A stretch of 43,300 nt of DNA from Acrocarpospora macrocephala (GCF_009687865.1 NZ_BLAE01000086.1:4536-47835); one strand, 5' to 3'. Shown: positions 8,545 to 16,305, counted from the first letter of the stretch. A program made the numbers and translations. The notes: generated by a model not told the origin, from the letters alone.

Positions 8545-9596
8545 CGGCGGGCCATCACTTTCATCCACTGGTTCTTGCTGCCCTCGGACTCGGCGTCTCT
8601 GATCGTCGAGCCGGTGTATTCCATGAACACGTCGTCGAGGGACGGGCGGGAGACGCTCACCGACCGGATCGGGAGGCCGAGTTCGGCGAACAGGCGCGGC
8701 ACGAAGGACTCGCCACCGGTCACGCCGAAGGTGACCTGGCCCTCCCTGACCTGGGCTTCCAGGCCGAACTGGTCGCGGAGGGCGCGGATGGCGGCCTGGT
8801 CGTCGCCGGTCTGGATCTGCACGCGGTCCTTGCCGATGCTGGCCTTGAGCGCTTCCGGGGAGTCGATGACGACGATCTCACCGTGGTCGATGATCGCGAT
8901 CCGGTCGCAGTATTCGGCTTCTTCCATGTAGTGCGTCGTCATGAAGATGGTGATGTCCTCGGTGCGGCGCAGTTTGTTGATATATCCCCAGATGGCGGCG
9001 CGGGTTTGGGGGTCGAGGCCGACGGTGGGCTCGTCCAGGAACAGCACGCGCGGGGAGTGCAGCAGCCCTCTGGCGATCTCCAGGCGGCGCTTCATGCCGC
9101 CGGAGAAGGTCATGACCTTGCTGTCCTTGCGGTCCCAGAGGGCGACCATCTCCATGACCTGGCGGAGGCGGTCGTCGACCACGTTTCTGGGGACGCCGTA
9201 GAGTTCGGCGTGGAAACGCAGGTTCTGTTCCGCGGTCAGGTAGCCGTCGAGGGTCGGGTCCTGGAAGACCAGGCCGATGTTGCGGCGGACCTCGTCGCGC
9301 TGGGAGACGATGTCGTGCCCCGCGACCGTGGCCGTCCCGCCGGTCGGCGTCACCAGCGTGCAGAGCATGCTGATCGTGGTCGTCTTCCCGGCGCCGTTGG
9401 GCCCGAGGAACCCGAACACCTCACCGGGCGCGACCTCGAAGTCGACGCCCTTGACGGCCTCGACCTTCCCGTAGATCTTCTGCAGCCCTCGGACCGCCAC
9501 GGCGGGATCCGCTTTCTGCAGCCCTCCGGCCAGCCCTCGGACCATCTCCGCCGGATCCGGCTCCTGAAGTCCTTCGGTCTCCGCTGCTGGATTCAT
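8541..9596 (-). CDS. ABC exporter ATPase (DrrA-like)
   Basis: This 351-residue nucleotide-binding subunit is of the daunorubicin-resistance type. It has Walker A GPNGAGKTT, Q-loop VFQDPTLDGYLT, signature FSGGMKRR, Walker B VLFLDEPTVGLDP and H-loop TTHYMEEAEYCD, followed by the C-terminal extension typical of DrrA (ending VSVSRPSLDDVFMEYTG). It energises the permease encoded next. The start ATG at 9596 overlaps the PadR stop by 4 bp. The first ~40 residues, before the normal domain start at GLQKIYGKVEAVKGV, are an unusual extension made of a duplicated 16-residue segment. Confidence 0.95.
   Translation of the reverse strand: MNPAAETEGLQEPDPAEMVRGLAGGLQKADPAVAVRGLQKIYGKVEAVKGVDFEVAPGEVFGFLGPNGAGKTTTISMLCTLVTPTGGTATVAGHDIVSQRDEVRRNIGLVFQDPTLDGYLTAEQNLRFHAELYGVPRNVVDDRLRQVMEMVALWDRKDSKVMTFSGGMKRRLEIARGLLHSPRVLFLDEPTVGLDPQTRAAIWGYINKLRRTEDITIFMTTHYMEEAEYCDRIAIIDHGEIVVIDSPEALKASIGKDRVQIQTGDDQAAIRALRDQFGLEAQVREGQVTFGVTGGESFVPRLFAELGLPIRSVSVSRPSLDDVFMEYTGSTIRDAESEGSKNQWMKVMARR
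9477..9572. repeat. 48-bp imperfect tandem duplication at the 5' end of the ABC ATPase gene
   Basis: Two in-frame 48-bp units (9525-9572 and 9477-9524) encode GLQEPDPAEMVRGLAG and GLQKADPAVAVRGLQK. The second copy runs into the conserved start of the ATPase domain, so the first copy looks like a duplication of the domain's own leading edge. Confidence 0.65.
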
Positions 9597-10192
9597 CGCC
9601 GTCCCTCTCCTTCGTCCTCCGAGTCATCGTCGGCGAGGATCCTGAAGATCTCCCGCCGGGTGTTCTTGAGCAGTTTCTTCGTCTGCGCGACCTGCCCATC
9701 CGAGGCCACCTGGGTGAGATGCACGAACGCCTCCCCCAGCTGCCCCCACAGCAGCCTCAGCTCATGCCGGTCCTCCGGCATGCTCCGCGCCACCTCGTCC
9801 CACGGCTCCGCCCCCGACCACTCATCGGCCCGCCGCCGACCTTCGTCGGTCAGCCGATAGGTACGGCTACCGCCGGACTCCTCCGCCCTGACCAGCCCTT
9901 CGTCTTCGAGCTGCTGCAACGCCGGATACACGGAACCCGGGCTGGGACGCCAGATCCCGCTGCTGCGGCGGGCGATCTCTTCGATCATCTGGTAGCCGTT
10001 GCGGGGTTCCTCGTGGAGGAGGCGCAGGAGCGCTTGCCGTACATCGCCTCGCCGGACCCTCGGCCCCTGAAGGGGGACCCCGCGCGCCGGCGGGCGCGTG
10101 GCATCGAACGGACCCACCCCGCCATGGGGAGGAAAGGGAGGAGGAGGGGGCGGGAAGGGAGGCCCGCCCACCCACATCAGATTGTCTTCCAT
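9593..10192 (-). CDS. PadR-family transcriptional regulator
   Basis: This PadR repressor has a winged helix-turn-helix beginning VRRGDVRQALLRLLHEEPRNGYQMIEEIARRS, with the wing SGIWRPSPGSVYPALQQLEDEGLVRAEESGG-RTYRLTDEGRRRA. A helical dimerisation part follows. The N-terminus has a proline tract (PPFPPPPPPFPPHGG) seen in actinobacterial PadR proteins. ATG 10192 is chosen over GTG 10204 because the operator-like repeat reaches 10201. It heads the operon with the ABC exporter genes (4-bp overlap), so it most likely represses that exporter until a toxic ligand binds (family knowledge plus context). Confidence 0.92.
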   Translation of the reverse strand: MEDNLMWVGGPPFPPPPPPFPPHGGVGPFDATRPPARGVPLQGPRVRRGDVRQALLRLLHEEPRNGYQMIEEIARRSSGIWRPSPGSVYPALQQLEDEGLVRAEESGGSRTYRLTDEGRRRADEWSGAEPWDEVARSMPEDRHELRLLWGQLGEAFVHLTQVASDGQVAQTKKLLKNTRREIFRILADDDSEDEGEGRR

Positions 10193-10200
10193 GGCACCAC

Positions 10201-10241
10201 CCAACTATCGAGATACGTGAACGATATATCTAGATAGTTGG
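10201..10241. promoter_or_regulatory. Double PadR operator, two TATC(G/T)AGATA sites 21 bp apart
   Basis: The 15-bp arms CCAACTATCGAGATA (10201-10215) and TATCTAGATAGTTGG (10227-10241) form an inverted repeat with one mismatch around an 11-bp centre. Each arm also contains its own 10-bp palindrome-like site, TATCGAGATA (10206-10215) and TATCTAGATA (10227-10236), centred 21 bp apart. The element lies 9 bp upstream of the PadR start, over the expected promoter. Confidence 0.8.
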
Positions 10242-10343
10242 CGGAGCAATGGGATTTTGGGCGTTTTGTTGCTGATCACCAGGAGGGATGCCCCTGGCCG
10301 ACGCGCGGGAGCGACAGCCAGCCTCCACCCAGGCCCGGCCGTA

Positions 10344-10730
10344 TCAGCCTGCGGCTATTACCTCGATCTCGACGAGCCAGTCGCTGACAAGCGTTTCAGC
10401 GACGATCGCCGTGGTCGGGACGAGGCGGTTGCCCAGGGCGGCCACGCGAGCCCTTGCGTTCGCCTCGGCGTAAGAGGCATCGCGCAGGTAGCTGGTGACC
10501 CGCACGATGTTGTCGACGGTCATGTCGGCGGAGGCGAGGATGGCTCGAAGGTTCGACCAGATGAGTTCGAGCTGCTCCGCGAGCGTTTTTCCGGGTACGC
10601 CCGCGGGATCCAGCCCCATCGTGCCGGCGACGAATAACAGACGCTCGGCGTTACGCACCTCGATCGCGTGCGCGTAGTCACCGGTGGCGGCGTAGACGCC
10701 CTCGGTCGGGGTGTGCGTCACGGTCTCCAT
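10344..10730 (-). CDS. ridA: RidA-family (YjgF/YER057c/UK114) enamine/imine deaminase
   Basis: This protein of 128 residues has the chorismate-mutase-like RidA fold. Family signatures are NAERLLFVAGTMGLDPAG, EQLELIWSNLRAILASADMTVDNIVRVTSYL and LVPTTAIVAETLVSDWLVEIEVIA. RidA proteins hydrolyse reactive enamine/imine intermediates released by PLP enzymes. In the C-terminal motif the usual active-site arginine (R before the P-T/A run) is replaced by leucine-valine (NRLVPTTAI), so it may belong to a Rid subfamily without classical deaminase activity. ATG 10730 is preferred because AAGGA lies 7 nt upstream. It is a single gene. Confidence 0.88.
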   Translation of the reverse strand: METVTHTPTEGVYAATGDYAHAIEVRNAERLLFVAGTMGLDPAGVPGKTLAEQLELIWSNLRAILASADMTVDNIVRVTSYLRDASYAEANARARVAALGNRLVPTTAIVAETLVSDWLVEIEVIAAG

Positions 10731-10905
10731 GGGAATTCCTTCTTGATCGTTCGTCAGACAAGGGAGCGGCCCCGGCGGGATCATGAAGATCACTACCGAG
10801 GCTGCGAGGACGAGTCTGCTGCACGAACAGAACCGTGTCGACGCACTTAATCAGGACTGCCTGACCGCCGCGTTGTTCGAGCTCACCGGCGTACGACCTG
10901 GCACG

Positions 10906-11532
10906 TCATGGCCGGACGGCCACCACCCGGAAGCTGACACCGCGGGCCATCCGGGAGACCGACTCGAGCTGGAAACCGGCCTGCTCCAGGAACGGCCGGG
11001 GATCGCGGGTGAGGTAGTCGGCTGCGAACCGGACGAACAGCGGTTCCACCAGTCGCATCCCAGCCCGGATGATCAGGTTGCTGGACGGCCCGTGTTCGGC
11101 CAGCACGAAGCGCCCGCCCGGCTTGAGCACCCGGTAGGCCTCGCGCGCCGCGGCCGCCGGGTCCGGGATGGTGCACATCGTGAACGTGGACAGCACGGTG
11201 TCCGCGATGCCGTCGGGCAACTCCAGGTGCTGCACATCGCCCTGCCGCAGCTCCACCCGCTCGCCAAGGCCGAGATGCGCCACCCGCCGCCGCGCCAGTT
11301 CCAGCATGGGCTCGGACAGCTCGATCCCGACCACCGTGACGTCGGGGCCGTACAGCGGCAGGTTGAGCCCGGTGCCGAGCGCGATCTCCACAACGTGGCC
11401 GCGCGCCTCCCCGACGGCCCACTCCCGGCTCCCCGGGAACAGGCGCCGTTCCCAGGCCTGCATCTGGTCGTCATACCGATCCGCGATCCGGTCGAATACC
11501 CGGCGCACGTCGGCACCCGTGGTAGTACGCAT
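10906..11532 (-). CDS. Class I SAM-dependent methyltransferase (UbiE/PhcB-like)
   Basis: This 208-residue methyltransferase has motif I HVVEIALGTGLNLPLYG, the acidic motif II end VVGIELSEPMLELARRR, motif III (DVQHLELPDGIADTVLSTFTMCTIPD) and the post-motif AAAREAYRVLKPGGRFVLAEHGPS. The family includes ubiquinone/menaquinone and phospholipid N-methyltransferases as well as many natural-product enzymes, and the acceptor cannot be read here. The ATG start at 11532 has GAGAGGT upstream. It stands alone between RidA and corA, both on the same strand with gaps over 100 bp. Confidence 0.88.
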   Translation of the reverse strand: MRTTTGADVRRVFDRIADRYDDQMQAWERRLFPGSREWAVGEARGHVVEIALGTGLNLPLYGPDVTVVGIELSEPMLELARRRVAHLGLGERVELRQGDVQHLELPDGIADTVLSTFTMCTIPDPAAAAREAYRVLKPGGRFVLAEHGPSSNLIIRAGMRLVEPLFVRFAADYLTRDPRPFLEQAGFQLESVSRMARGVSFRVVAVRP

Positions 11533-11590
11533 CGAGCGACCTCTCTGGAACGGGTACTCCGCGAATCATTTCACGATATGAGACGGGGAA

Positions 11591-11631
11591 AATCGCCCTT
11601 AAGGACCAGCTCGAATCGCCCTTAAGGACCA
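11591..11631. repeat. Two 18-bp direct repeats with a CCTTAAGG core
   Basis: The 18-mer AATCGCCCTTAAGGACCA occurs at 11591-11608 and 11614-11631, 23 bp apart start to start. Each copy contains the palindrome CCTTAAGG. They lie between the methyltransferase start (11532) and the corA stop (11647), so they may be regulatory sites for the methyltransferase gene or a relic of duplication. Confidence 0.7.
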
Positions 11632-11646
11632 TGGGAAGCGGCTCGT

Positions 11647-12759
11647 TCACAACCAGTCGCGGCGTTTGAAGACGAGGTAGAGGGTTGCGCAGACGACGCC
11701 CATAAGGACGACGGCCAGGGGGTAGCCGAAGGTCCAGTGGAGTTCGGGCATGTTGTCGAAGTTCATGCCGTAGATGGTGCCGACCAGGGTGGGGGCGAAG
11801 AGGATGGCGGCCCAGGCGGAGATCTTCTTGACCTCGTTGCCCTGGGCGATGCTGGCGGCGGTGAGTTTGGTCATTTCCTCGTTCTGGGCCTGGCTGACCA
11901 GGGTGGAGTTGACGATGAGAATGTCCTGGAGCATCTGGCGGAAGCCGGCTACGCGTTCGGTGACGACGATGGCGTGATCGGCGACGTCGCGGAGGTAACT
12001 CTGGAGTTCCTCGTCGGCGCCGTACTTCGGGGAGCCGGCGATGAAGCCGTCCAGCATGGCGATGAGGGGGGTGGTGGCGCGCTGGAACTCGATGACCTCG
12101 CGGGAGAGGGCATAGATGCGGCGGGGCGCGGCGGGGTCGCCGCCGAAGACCTGGACTTCGATTTCGTCGATGTCGTTCTGGAGTCCGGCGACGACGGGGG
12201 CGTAGCCGTCGACCACGGCGTCCAGGATCGCGTACAGGACGGCTTGGGGGCCCTGGCGGAGGAGGTCGGGGTCGGCTTCCATGCGGCGGCGGACCACGGC
12301 CAGGTCGGGGGCTTCGCTGTGCCGTACGGTGATGACGAAGTCGGGGCCGAGGAAGACGTGCAACTCGCCGAAGGCCACTTTTTCGGGTTGGTCCAGGTAT
12401 TGAGCGGCCCGGAGGACGACGAAGAGGGTTGTGCCGTATCTATCGGCTTTGGGGCGTTGGTGGGCGACGATGGCGTCTTCGATGGCGAGGTCGTGGAGGG
12501 AGAACTCCTCGGCGACCTTGATGAGTTCGTCGTCTTCTGGGCGGTAGAGCCCGATCCAGGCCATCGATCCGGGCCGATCGCGGAGGCAGTCGATCGCGCC
12601 GCCGAGGGAGAGCGGGGAGTCGACACGCTGGCCGTTCACGTAGATGGCGTTGTCGATCACGCTCTGTTTGATCGACTGATCGTCCACGCGACGGGGGTCC
12701 ATCGAGTGCTCGGGCGCGAGTTCCCGCTTCATCCAGGATCGCAAACGAAGTCTTGCCAC
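11647..12759 (-). CDS. corA: CorA-family magnesium/cobalt transporter
   Basis: This 370-residue CorA channel has a large cytoplasmic alpha/beta domain and two C-terminal membrane segments. The selectivity motif YGMNF lies at the end of the first (WAAILFAPTLVGTIYGMNF), and the loop DNMPELHW precedes the second (YPLAVVLMGVVCATLYLVFKRR). It mediates divalent cation uptake at the plasma membrane. The start is GTG 12759; an in-frame ATG at 12732 is an alternative. A 90-bp gap separates it from the divergent HExxH protein gene. Confidence 0.95.
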   Translation of the reverse strand: MARLRLRSWMKRELAPEHSMDPRRVDDQSIKQSVIDNAIYVNGQRVDSPLSLGGAIDCLRDRPGSMAWIGLYRPEDDELIKVAEEFSLHDLAIEDAIVAHQRPKADRYGTTLFVVLRAAQYLDQPEKVAFGELHVFLGPDFVITVRHSEAPDLAVVRRRMEADPDLLRQGPQAVLYAILDAVVDGYAPVVAGLQNDIDEIEVQVFGGDPAAPRRIYALSREVIEFQRATTPLIAMLDGFIAGSPKYGADEELQSYLRDVADHAIVVTERVAGFRQMLQDILIVNSTLVSQAQNEEMTKLTAASIAQGNEVKKISAWAAILFAPTLVGTIYGMNFDNMPELHWTFGYPLAVVLMGVVCATLYLVFKRRDWL

Positions 12760-12849
12760 ACGCTGACGTTATCCCCGAAATGATGACGTATACCGATGGT
12801 GTTCGGCATACGGGACAATGATCGCCAATGAAGTTTCGCTTTCCTGGAG

Positions 12850-13587
12850 GTGGCCGCGCTGGAGGCGTTATGGAACCAGCTGATCGCGACGCAGGCCGCG
12901 CCCCCGTTGTGGCTGATCGGGGTGTCTGGGCTGGTGGCGCTGGTCGTCGTGGGATATCGGCCGTCCTGGCATCTGTCGCGGGGTCTGATCACGATCGCGC
13001 ATGAGGGTGGGCACGCGCTGGCCGCTGTGCTGACGCGGCGGAAACTGCGCGGCATTCGCCTGCATTCGGACACGTCCGGGGTGACGCTGACCCGAGGCAA
13101 CCCAACCGGTCCAGGAATGATGATCACGGCGGCGGCGGGGTACGTGGCGCCCTCGCTGGTGGGGGTGGGGGCGGCTTGGCTGACGTCGGCCGGATATGTG
13201 ACGTTGCTGCTTTGGGGTGTTCTGGCGCTTCTCGCGTGCATGCTTCTGTTGATCCGCAATGCGTTCGGGGTTGTCTCCCTGCTGGTGGTGGGCGGGGCGG
13301 TGTTCGCGGTGTCATGGTTCGCTCCGGCTGATGTGCAGGGCGTCATCGCGTATGGAGCGGCCTGGTTTCTGATGCTTGGTGGGGTACGGCCGATCCTTGA
13401 ACTCCAGGGGAAGCGACGGCGCGGCCGGGCGCCGGATTCGGACGCGGATCAGCTGGCACGGCTGACGCGGATTCCCGGAGGGTTCTGGGTGCTGGTGTTC
13501 TTTGTGATCGCGCTGGCGGCGCTTGGGTATGGGGGGTATCTGCTGGTTCGGTCGGAGATTGCGCTGCCGTTGGCATTCCTGAGCTAG
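12850..13587 (+). CDS. M50-type HExxH membrane protein
   Basis: This 245-residue integral membrane protein carries a zinc-peptidase-like HEGGH motif (residues ~51-55, in ITIAHEGGHALAAVLTRR) followed by strongly hydrophobic segments (ITAAAGYVAPSLVGVGAAWL, VTLLLWGVLALLACMLLLI, VVSLLVVGGAVFAVSWF, IAYGAAWFLMLGGV, FWVLVFFVIALAALGYGGYLLV). This layout matches the M50B-like family of actinobacterial membrane proteins of unknown substrate. The start is uncertain: GTG 12850 opens the frame, but GGAGG lies directly on it, so CTG 12859 or a leaderless start is possible. Confidence 0.75.
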   Translation: MAALEALWNQLIATQAAPPLWLIGVSGLVALVVVGYRPSWHLSRGLITIAHEGGHALAAVLTRRKLRGIRLHSDTSGVTLTRGNPTGPGMMITAAAGYVAPSLVGVGAAWLTSAGYVTLLLWGVLALLACMLLLIRNAFGVVSLLVVGGAVFAVSWFAPADVQGVIAYGAAWFLMLGGVRPILELQGKRRRGRAPDSDADQLARLTRIPGGFWVLVFFVIALAALGYGGYLLVRSEIALPLAFLS

Positions 13588-13625
13588 GGAGCGAAGACAC
13601 GCGTCCGATCCGGAATTCGACGGAA

Positions 13626-13724
13626 CGCAGCGGCGGAACTCCGGTGCTGTTCGTGGGCAGCTACCACAAGGAGCCCGCCTGCGACGTCATCCTGTCCGCC
13701 CTCGGCGGCGGGGCGTACCGCTGA
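13626..13724 (+). pseudogene. Possible 3' remnant of an unidentified gene
   Basis: In the 247-bp gap after the M50-like gene, one frame reads TPVLFVGSYHKEPACDVIL then SALGGGAYR and a TGA at 13722-13724. The segment looks like the folded end of a protein rather than random GC-rich DNA, but no start precedes it in frame nearby. I do not recognise the family. The rest of 13725-13834 holds no evident gene. Confidence 0.3.
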
Positions 13725-13834
13725 CTGCGCTTGTCCTGGAGCCCGGCGCGCCGCCCGGGGCGCGCTCCCGGTGGCCGCCGTTCCCTGGCCGTCGGCATTC
13801 CCAGACGGTTGGCGCTCGCCGGCCGTCCGCGTTC

Positions 13835-14800
13835 CTAGGTTAGGAAGGTTTGGACGTCGGAAATTTCGTCGTTGAGGGGGACTTGTTCGGCGAAGAAGGT
13901 GGGCGTGATCTGTTTTTGGCGGATCGTCCATGTGCCGGTGACTGTGGCGTTCACGATGATCGTCGGTCGGATGATTCCGCCGCCGGGATGGATCTCTCGG
14001 ACGTGGGACAACATTCCTTCGCGGTTGCGCCAGCCGAGGAGGTATTCGTCGAAGGCGGGCAGCAGCCGTACCAGATCGGCGGGTGGGTGGGGTTGTGGTT
14101 GTTTCTCGGGTGATCGCGCGAGTTTCCAGGCGCGGCGGGCGTCGCCCAAGGAGACGCCTGACCAGGCGGCGAGGTCTTCGGGAGCTGCGGGGCTGTGGGC
14201 GTGGAGATATCGTTTCGCCAGCTCGGTGAGTGCTTTGTCACGGTCAGGTTCGAAGGCGAGAGGAGCGCCCAGCCAGTCGGCGGTGTGGACATATGTGGCT
14301 TTGCCATCACGGTTGGGGCCGAGCACGAGGAGCCCTTTTTCGGCGGCGAGGGCGGCCAGATGAATGACCGTTTGGCCTTGGGCTGAGGTGTTCAACCGGG
14401 CGGCGAGTTCCGCCTTGGTCAGCGGGCCTTGGTCACGCATCGCCCGGTCCACACGATTGACGAGTTGTTCCGGGGTCTGTCCCTCGACGCCGAGCTGGCG
14501 GAGTCTGCGCATCGCGTTCTGGACTCCTGGGCGTACCAGGGAGAGCAGCCAGGGCAGGTCGTCCGCGGCGATCAGGTGGAGCGTGCCCCGAGGCCCCCAG
14601 GCGCGAACGATCTCCGCTTCGGCCAGCGCGCTCTCCACGTCCGTCCGGTGGAACCCCGTCCCCCGCGCGCGCAGCGCCAGCGCCGCCGCGCGCGCGTCCT
14701 GTGCCTGTACGGCGAGCAGGTGCCGTACGATCCCGGCCGGGGTGCCAGGTGGGCGGTGCAGCAGCTGGGACACCGCCCGCGCAGGCCACAGATCGTTCAT
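13835..14800 (-). CDS. Winged-helix DNA-binding protein, AlkZ/YcaQ-like (HTH_42)
   Basis: This 321-residue protein belongs to the winged-helix family that includes the AlkZ/YcaQ DNA glycosylases. The N-terminal segment HLLAVQAQDARAAALALRARG contains the QxQ-type catalytic motif (VQAQD) used by those enzymes. A tandem winged-helix region follows (RAWGPRGTLHLIAADDLPWLLSLV, QGPLTKAELAARL), and then the conserved LLPAFDEYLLGWRNR and GGGIIRPTIIVNATVTGTW. AlkZ-type enzymes unhook bulky or crosslinked alkylated bases, but many paralogues are uncharacterised. The ATG at 14800 has GAGGA 7 nt upstream. It is divergent from the SMC-like operon with only ~63 bp between starts. Confidence 0.85.
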   Translation of the reverse strand: MNDLWPARAVSQLLHRPPGTPAGIVRHLLAVQAQDARAAALALRARGTGFHRTDVESALAEAEIVRAWGPRGTLHLIAADDLPWLLSLVRPGVQNAMRRLRQLGVEGQTPEQLVNRVDRAMRDQGPLTKAELAARLNTSAQGQTVIHLAALAAEKGLLVLGPNRDGKATYVHTADWLGAPLAFEPDRDKALTELAKRYLHAHSPAAPEDLAAWSGVSLGDARRAWKLARSPEKQPQPHPPADLVRLLPAFDEYLLGWRNREGMLSHVREIHPGGGIIRPTIIVNATVTGTWTIRQKQITPTFFAEQVPLNDEISDVQTFLT

Positions 14801-14850
14801 GGGGATTCCTCAGAAGGTCGGCTTGCCGGAGAACTGTCGGCGGCGTGTCC

Positions 14851-14856
14851 TACGGT
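14851..14856 (+). promoter_or_regulatory. -10 box of a likely leaderless promoter for the SMC operon
   Basis: TACGGT matches the actinobacterial TAnnnT consensus and ends 7 bp before GTG 14864, the spacing expected when transcription starts at the first codon. No convincing -35 is seen at 16-19 bp. Confidence 0.5.
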
Positions 14857-14863
14857 AGGGCGC

Positions 14864-16075
14864 GTGCTTGAGGAGAACGTGCCGGAGACGCTGGATGCCG
14901 CGCTGACCGATGAGGCGGTGCTCGTCACTTATCGGAGGATGTTCGCGGCGCTGGCTCGCGATAGCGGGGCCGTGGTCGACGATCCGGAGCTGGTGGACAT
15001 CGCCGAGACGTTGTTCGCCGCGTTCGCGGAGGCCGGGGAGGAGTGGCTGACGCATGAGCAGATGCGGCATGCCTGCCGTGCCTATCCGGCCGATCAGTTC
15101 GAGAATCGGCTGCGGGTGCTGCGCGGGCTGGGCGCGGTTCGCGAGGTGTTCCCCAAACCGAACCAGCTCCGATATCGGGCGTCGTTCACCTCGGTCGTCG
15201 GGTTGATGTTCATCCGGCGGATGATGGACGACGGCGGGCAGAGCGAGATGCATCGCCTGCTGGCGTTGGAGGATCTCAACGTCGCCGATCCGCGGACCAC
15301 GATGGAGCAGGCCAGGCAATCGGCGTACAACCTGGCCAGGGCGTTCCGGTTGTGGGCGCTGGAGCTGATCACGCTCAGCACGGGGACGATCGAGGAGTTG
15401 CGGGAGCAGGCGCCCAAACTGTGGGGCACCGAGGAGATCGCCCGCCGGGCGCAGAGCCTGCACGGCACGATTCTCGGCCGCTGGCCCGCCCTGGACCGGA
15501 CGTGCACCGACCTGCGTACGGCGATCTACGCCTACAGCGACGCCTCCCGCCGCGCCGCCGGACGATTGGCCGATTCCGCCGGAACCACCAGGAACCTCAC
15601 CCTTCTCCCCGCCGAAACCTGGCGCACCTTCGCCCAGACCGCGACCAGGGAACGCCTCGCCGCCGTTCTCGACGGTTTCGCCTTCGACGCCGCCGCCCCC
15701 TGGCACGATCCCGCCGCGATCGCCCAGGCCGTCGACGAAGCCCCTCGCCCGGCCCCGATCCGGCCGACTCCGCCCAGGTCCCCTCTTCCCGACCCGGGTC
15801 CCGAGAATTCGTACGCTCCGGTCATCACCGGCCTCGACCGTCTGACCACCGTCGCCGAAGCCGCCCTTGCCGGCCGGTCCGAAGTCCCCCTGAGTGAGAT
15901 TCTCACCGACCGCTGGCCCGCGATCCGCCGGCTCCTGGCCGACCTCACGGCCGCCGACCTTCGTTCCGAACTGCCGTACCGGTTGCGCTGGTCCGACACC
16001 CTGACCTCGCATCCGGCGGGTCACCCCAGCTGGCTCTCCCACGGCACCTTCGAAAGGCACCCAACCGATGCCTGA
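14864..16075 (+). CDS. Kleisin-like subunit of an SMC/MukBEF-type complex
   Basis: This is the first gene of a three-gene coupled operon with an SMC-like ATPase (~403 residues). The N-terminal part looks like a winged helix (EWLTHEQMRHACRAYPADQ, then ENRLRVLRGLGAVREVF and LRYRASFT). A long helical region follows (MEQARQSAYNLARAFRLWAL, RTAIYAYSDASRRAAGRL). After a proline-rich linker (~290-310) comes a small C-terminal helical domain. That order resembles MukF/MksF/JetA kleisins, which bridge the two SMC heads. The assignment rests on architecture and context, not on a clear motif. GTG 14864 fits a leaderless start; GTG 14879 (AGGAG 3 nt upstream) is the alternative. The longer frame reading back into 14429 overlaps the divergent gene and is rejected. 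It overlaps the next gene by 8 bp. Confidence 0.7.
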   Translation: MLEENVPETLDAALTDEAVLVTYRRMFAALARDSGAVVDDPELVDIAETLFAAFAEAGEEWLTHEQMRHACRAYPADQFENRLRVLRGLGAVREVFPKPNQLRYRASFTSVVGLMFIRRMMDDGGQSEMHRLLALEDLNVADPRTTMEQARQSAYNLARAFRLWALELITLSTGTIEELREQAPKLWGTEEIARRAQSLHGTILGRWPALDRTCTDLRTAIYAYSDASRRAAGRLADSAGTTRNLTLLPAETWRTFAQTATRERLAAVLDGFAFDAAAPWHDPAAIAQAVDEAPRPAPIRPTPPRSPLPDPGPENSYAPVITGLDRLTTVAEAALAGRSEVPLSEILTDRWPAIRRLLADLTAADLRSELPYRLRWSDTLTSHPAGHPSWLSHGTFERHPTDA

Positions 16076-16305
16076 GCCCGAGCCACAGACCCACGCATCG
16101 CGGGACGACTTCGAAGCCACCCGACCTAGACCTGATCGTCCGCTACGGATCCACGAAATACAGAGCACCTTGGAAGGCGCCCAACCAGTACTTGGTTATC
16201 AGCCATCGCAGACCTCGACAACGCGGAGCACAGGTCAATCACCGATCCACGCATCGCGGGACGCATTGGAAGGTTCCCGGCCTGTATCGGAACGGCAGCC
16301 GCAGG
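16040..16305 (+). repeat. Degenerate 52-96-bp repeat array across the junction of the kleisin-like and accessory genes
   Basis: Four related units begin with CACG at 16040, 16092, 16152 and 16248 and share a later TT-C/G-GAAGG or TTCGAAG core and a CC-A/C-G/A-CC segment. Units 2 and 4 share a perfect 16-bp stretch, CACGCATCGCGGGACG (16092-16107, 16248-16263). The array encodes the last residues of the first protein and the first ~80 residues of the second (HASRDDFEATRP, STLEGAQPVLG, HASRDALEGSRP). Confidence 0.65.

Noticed and set aside
14429-14863. N-terminal extension of the kleisin-like gene
   Set aside because: It would overlap the 5' half of the divergent AlkZ-like gene and reads as its antisense. 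The -10 box and GTG at 14864 explain the start better.
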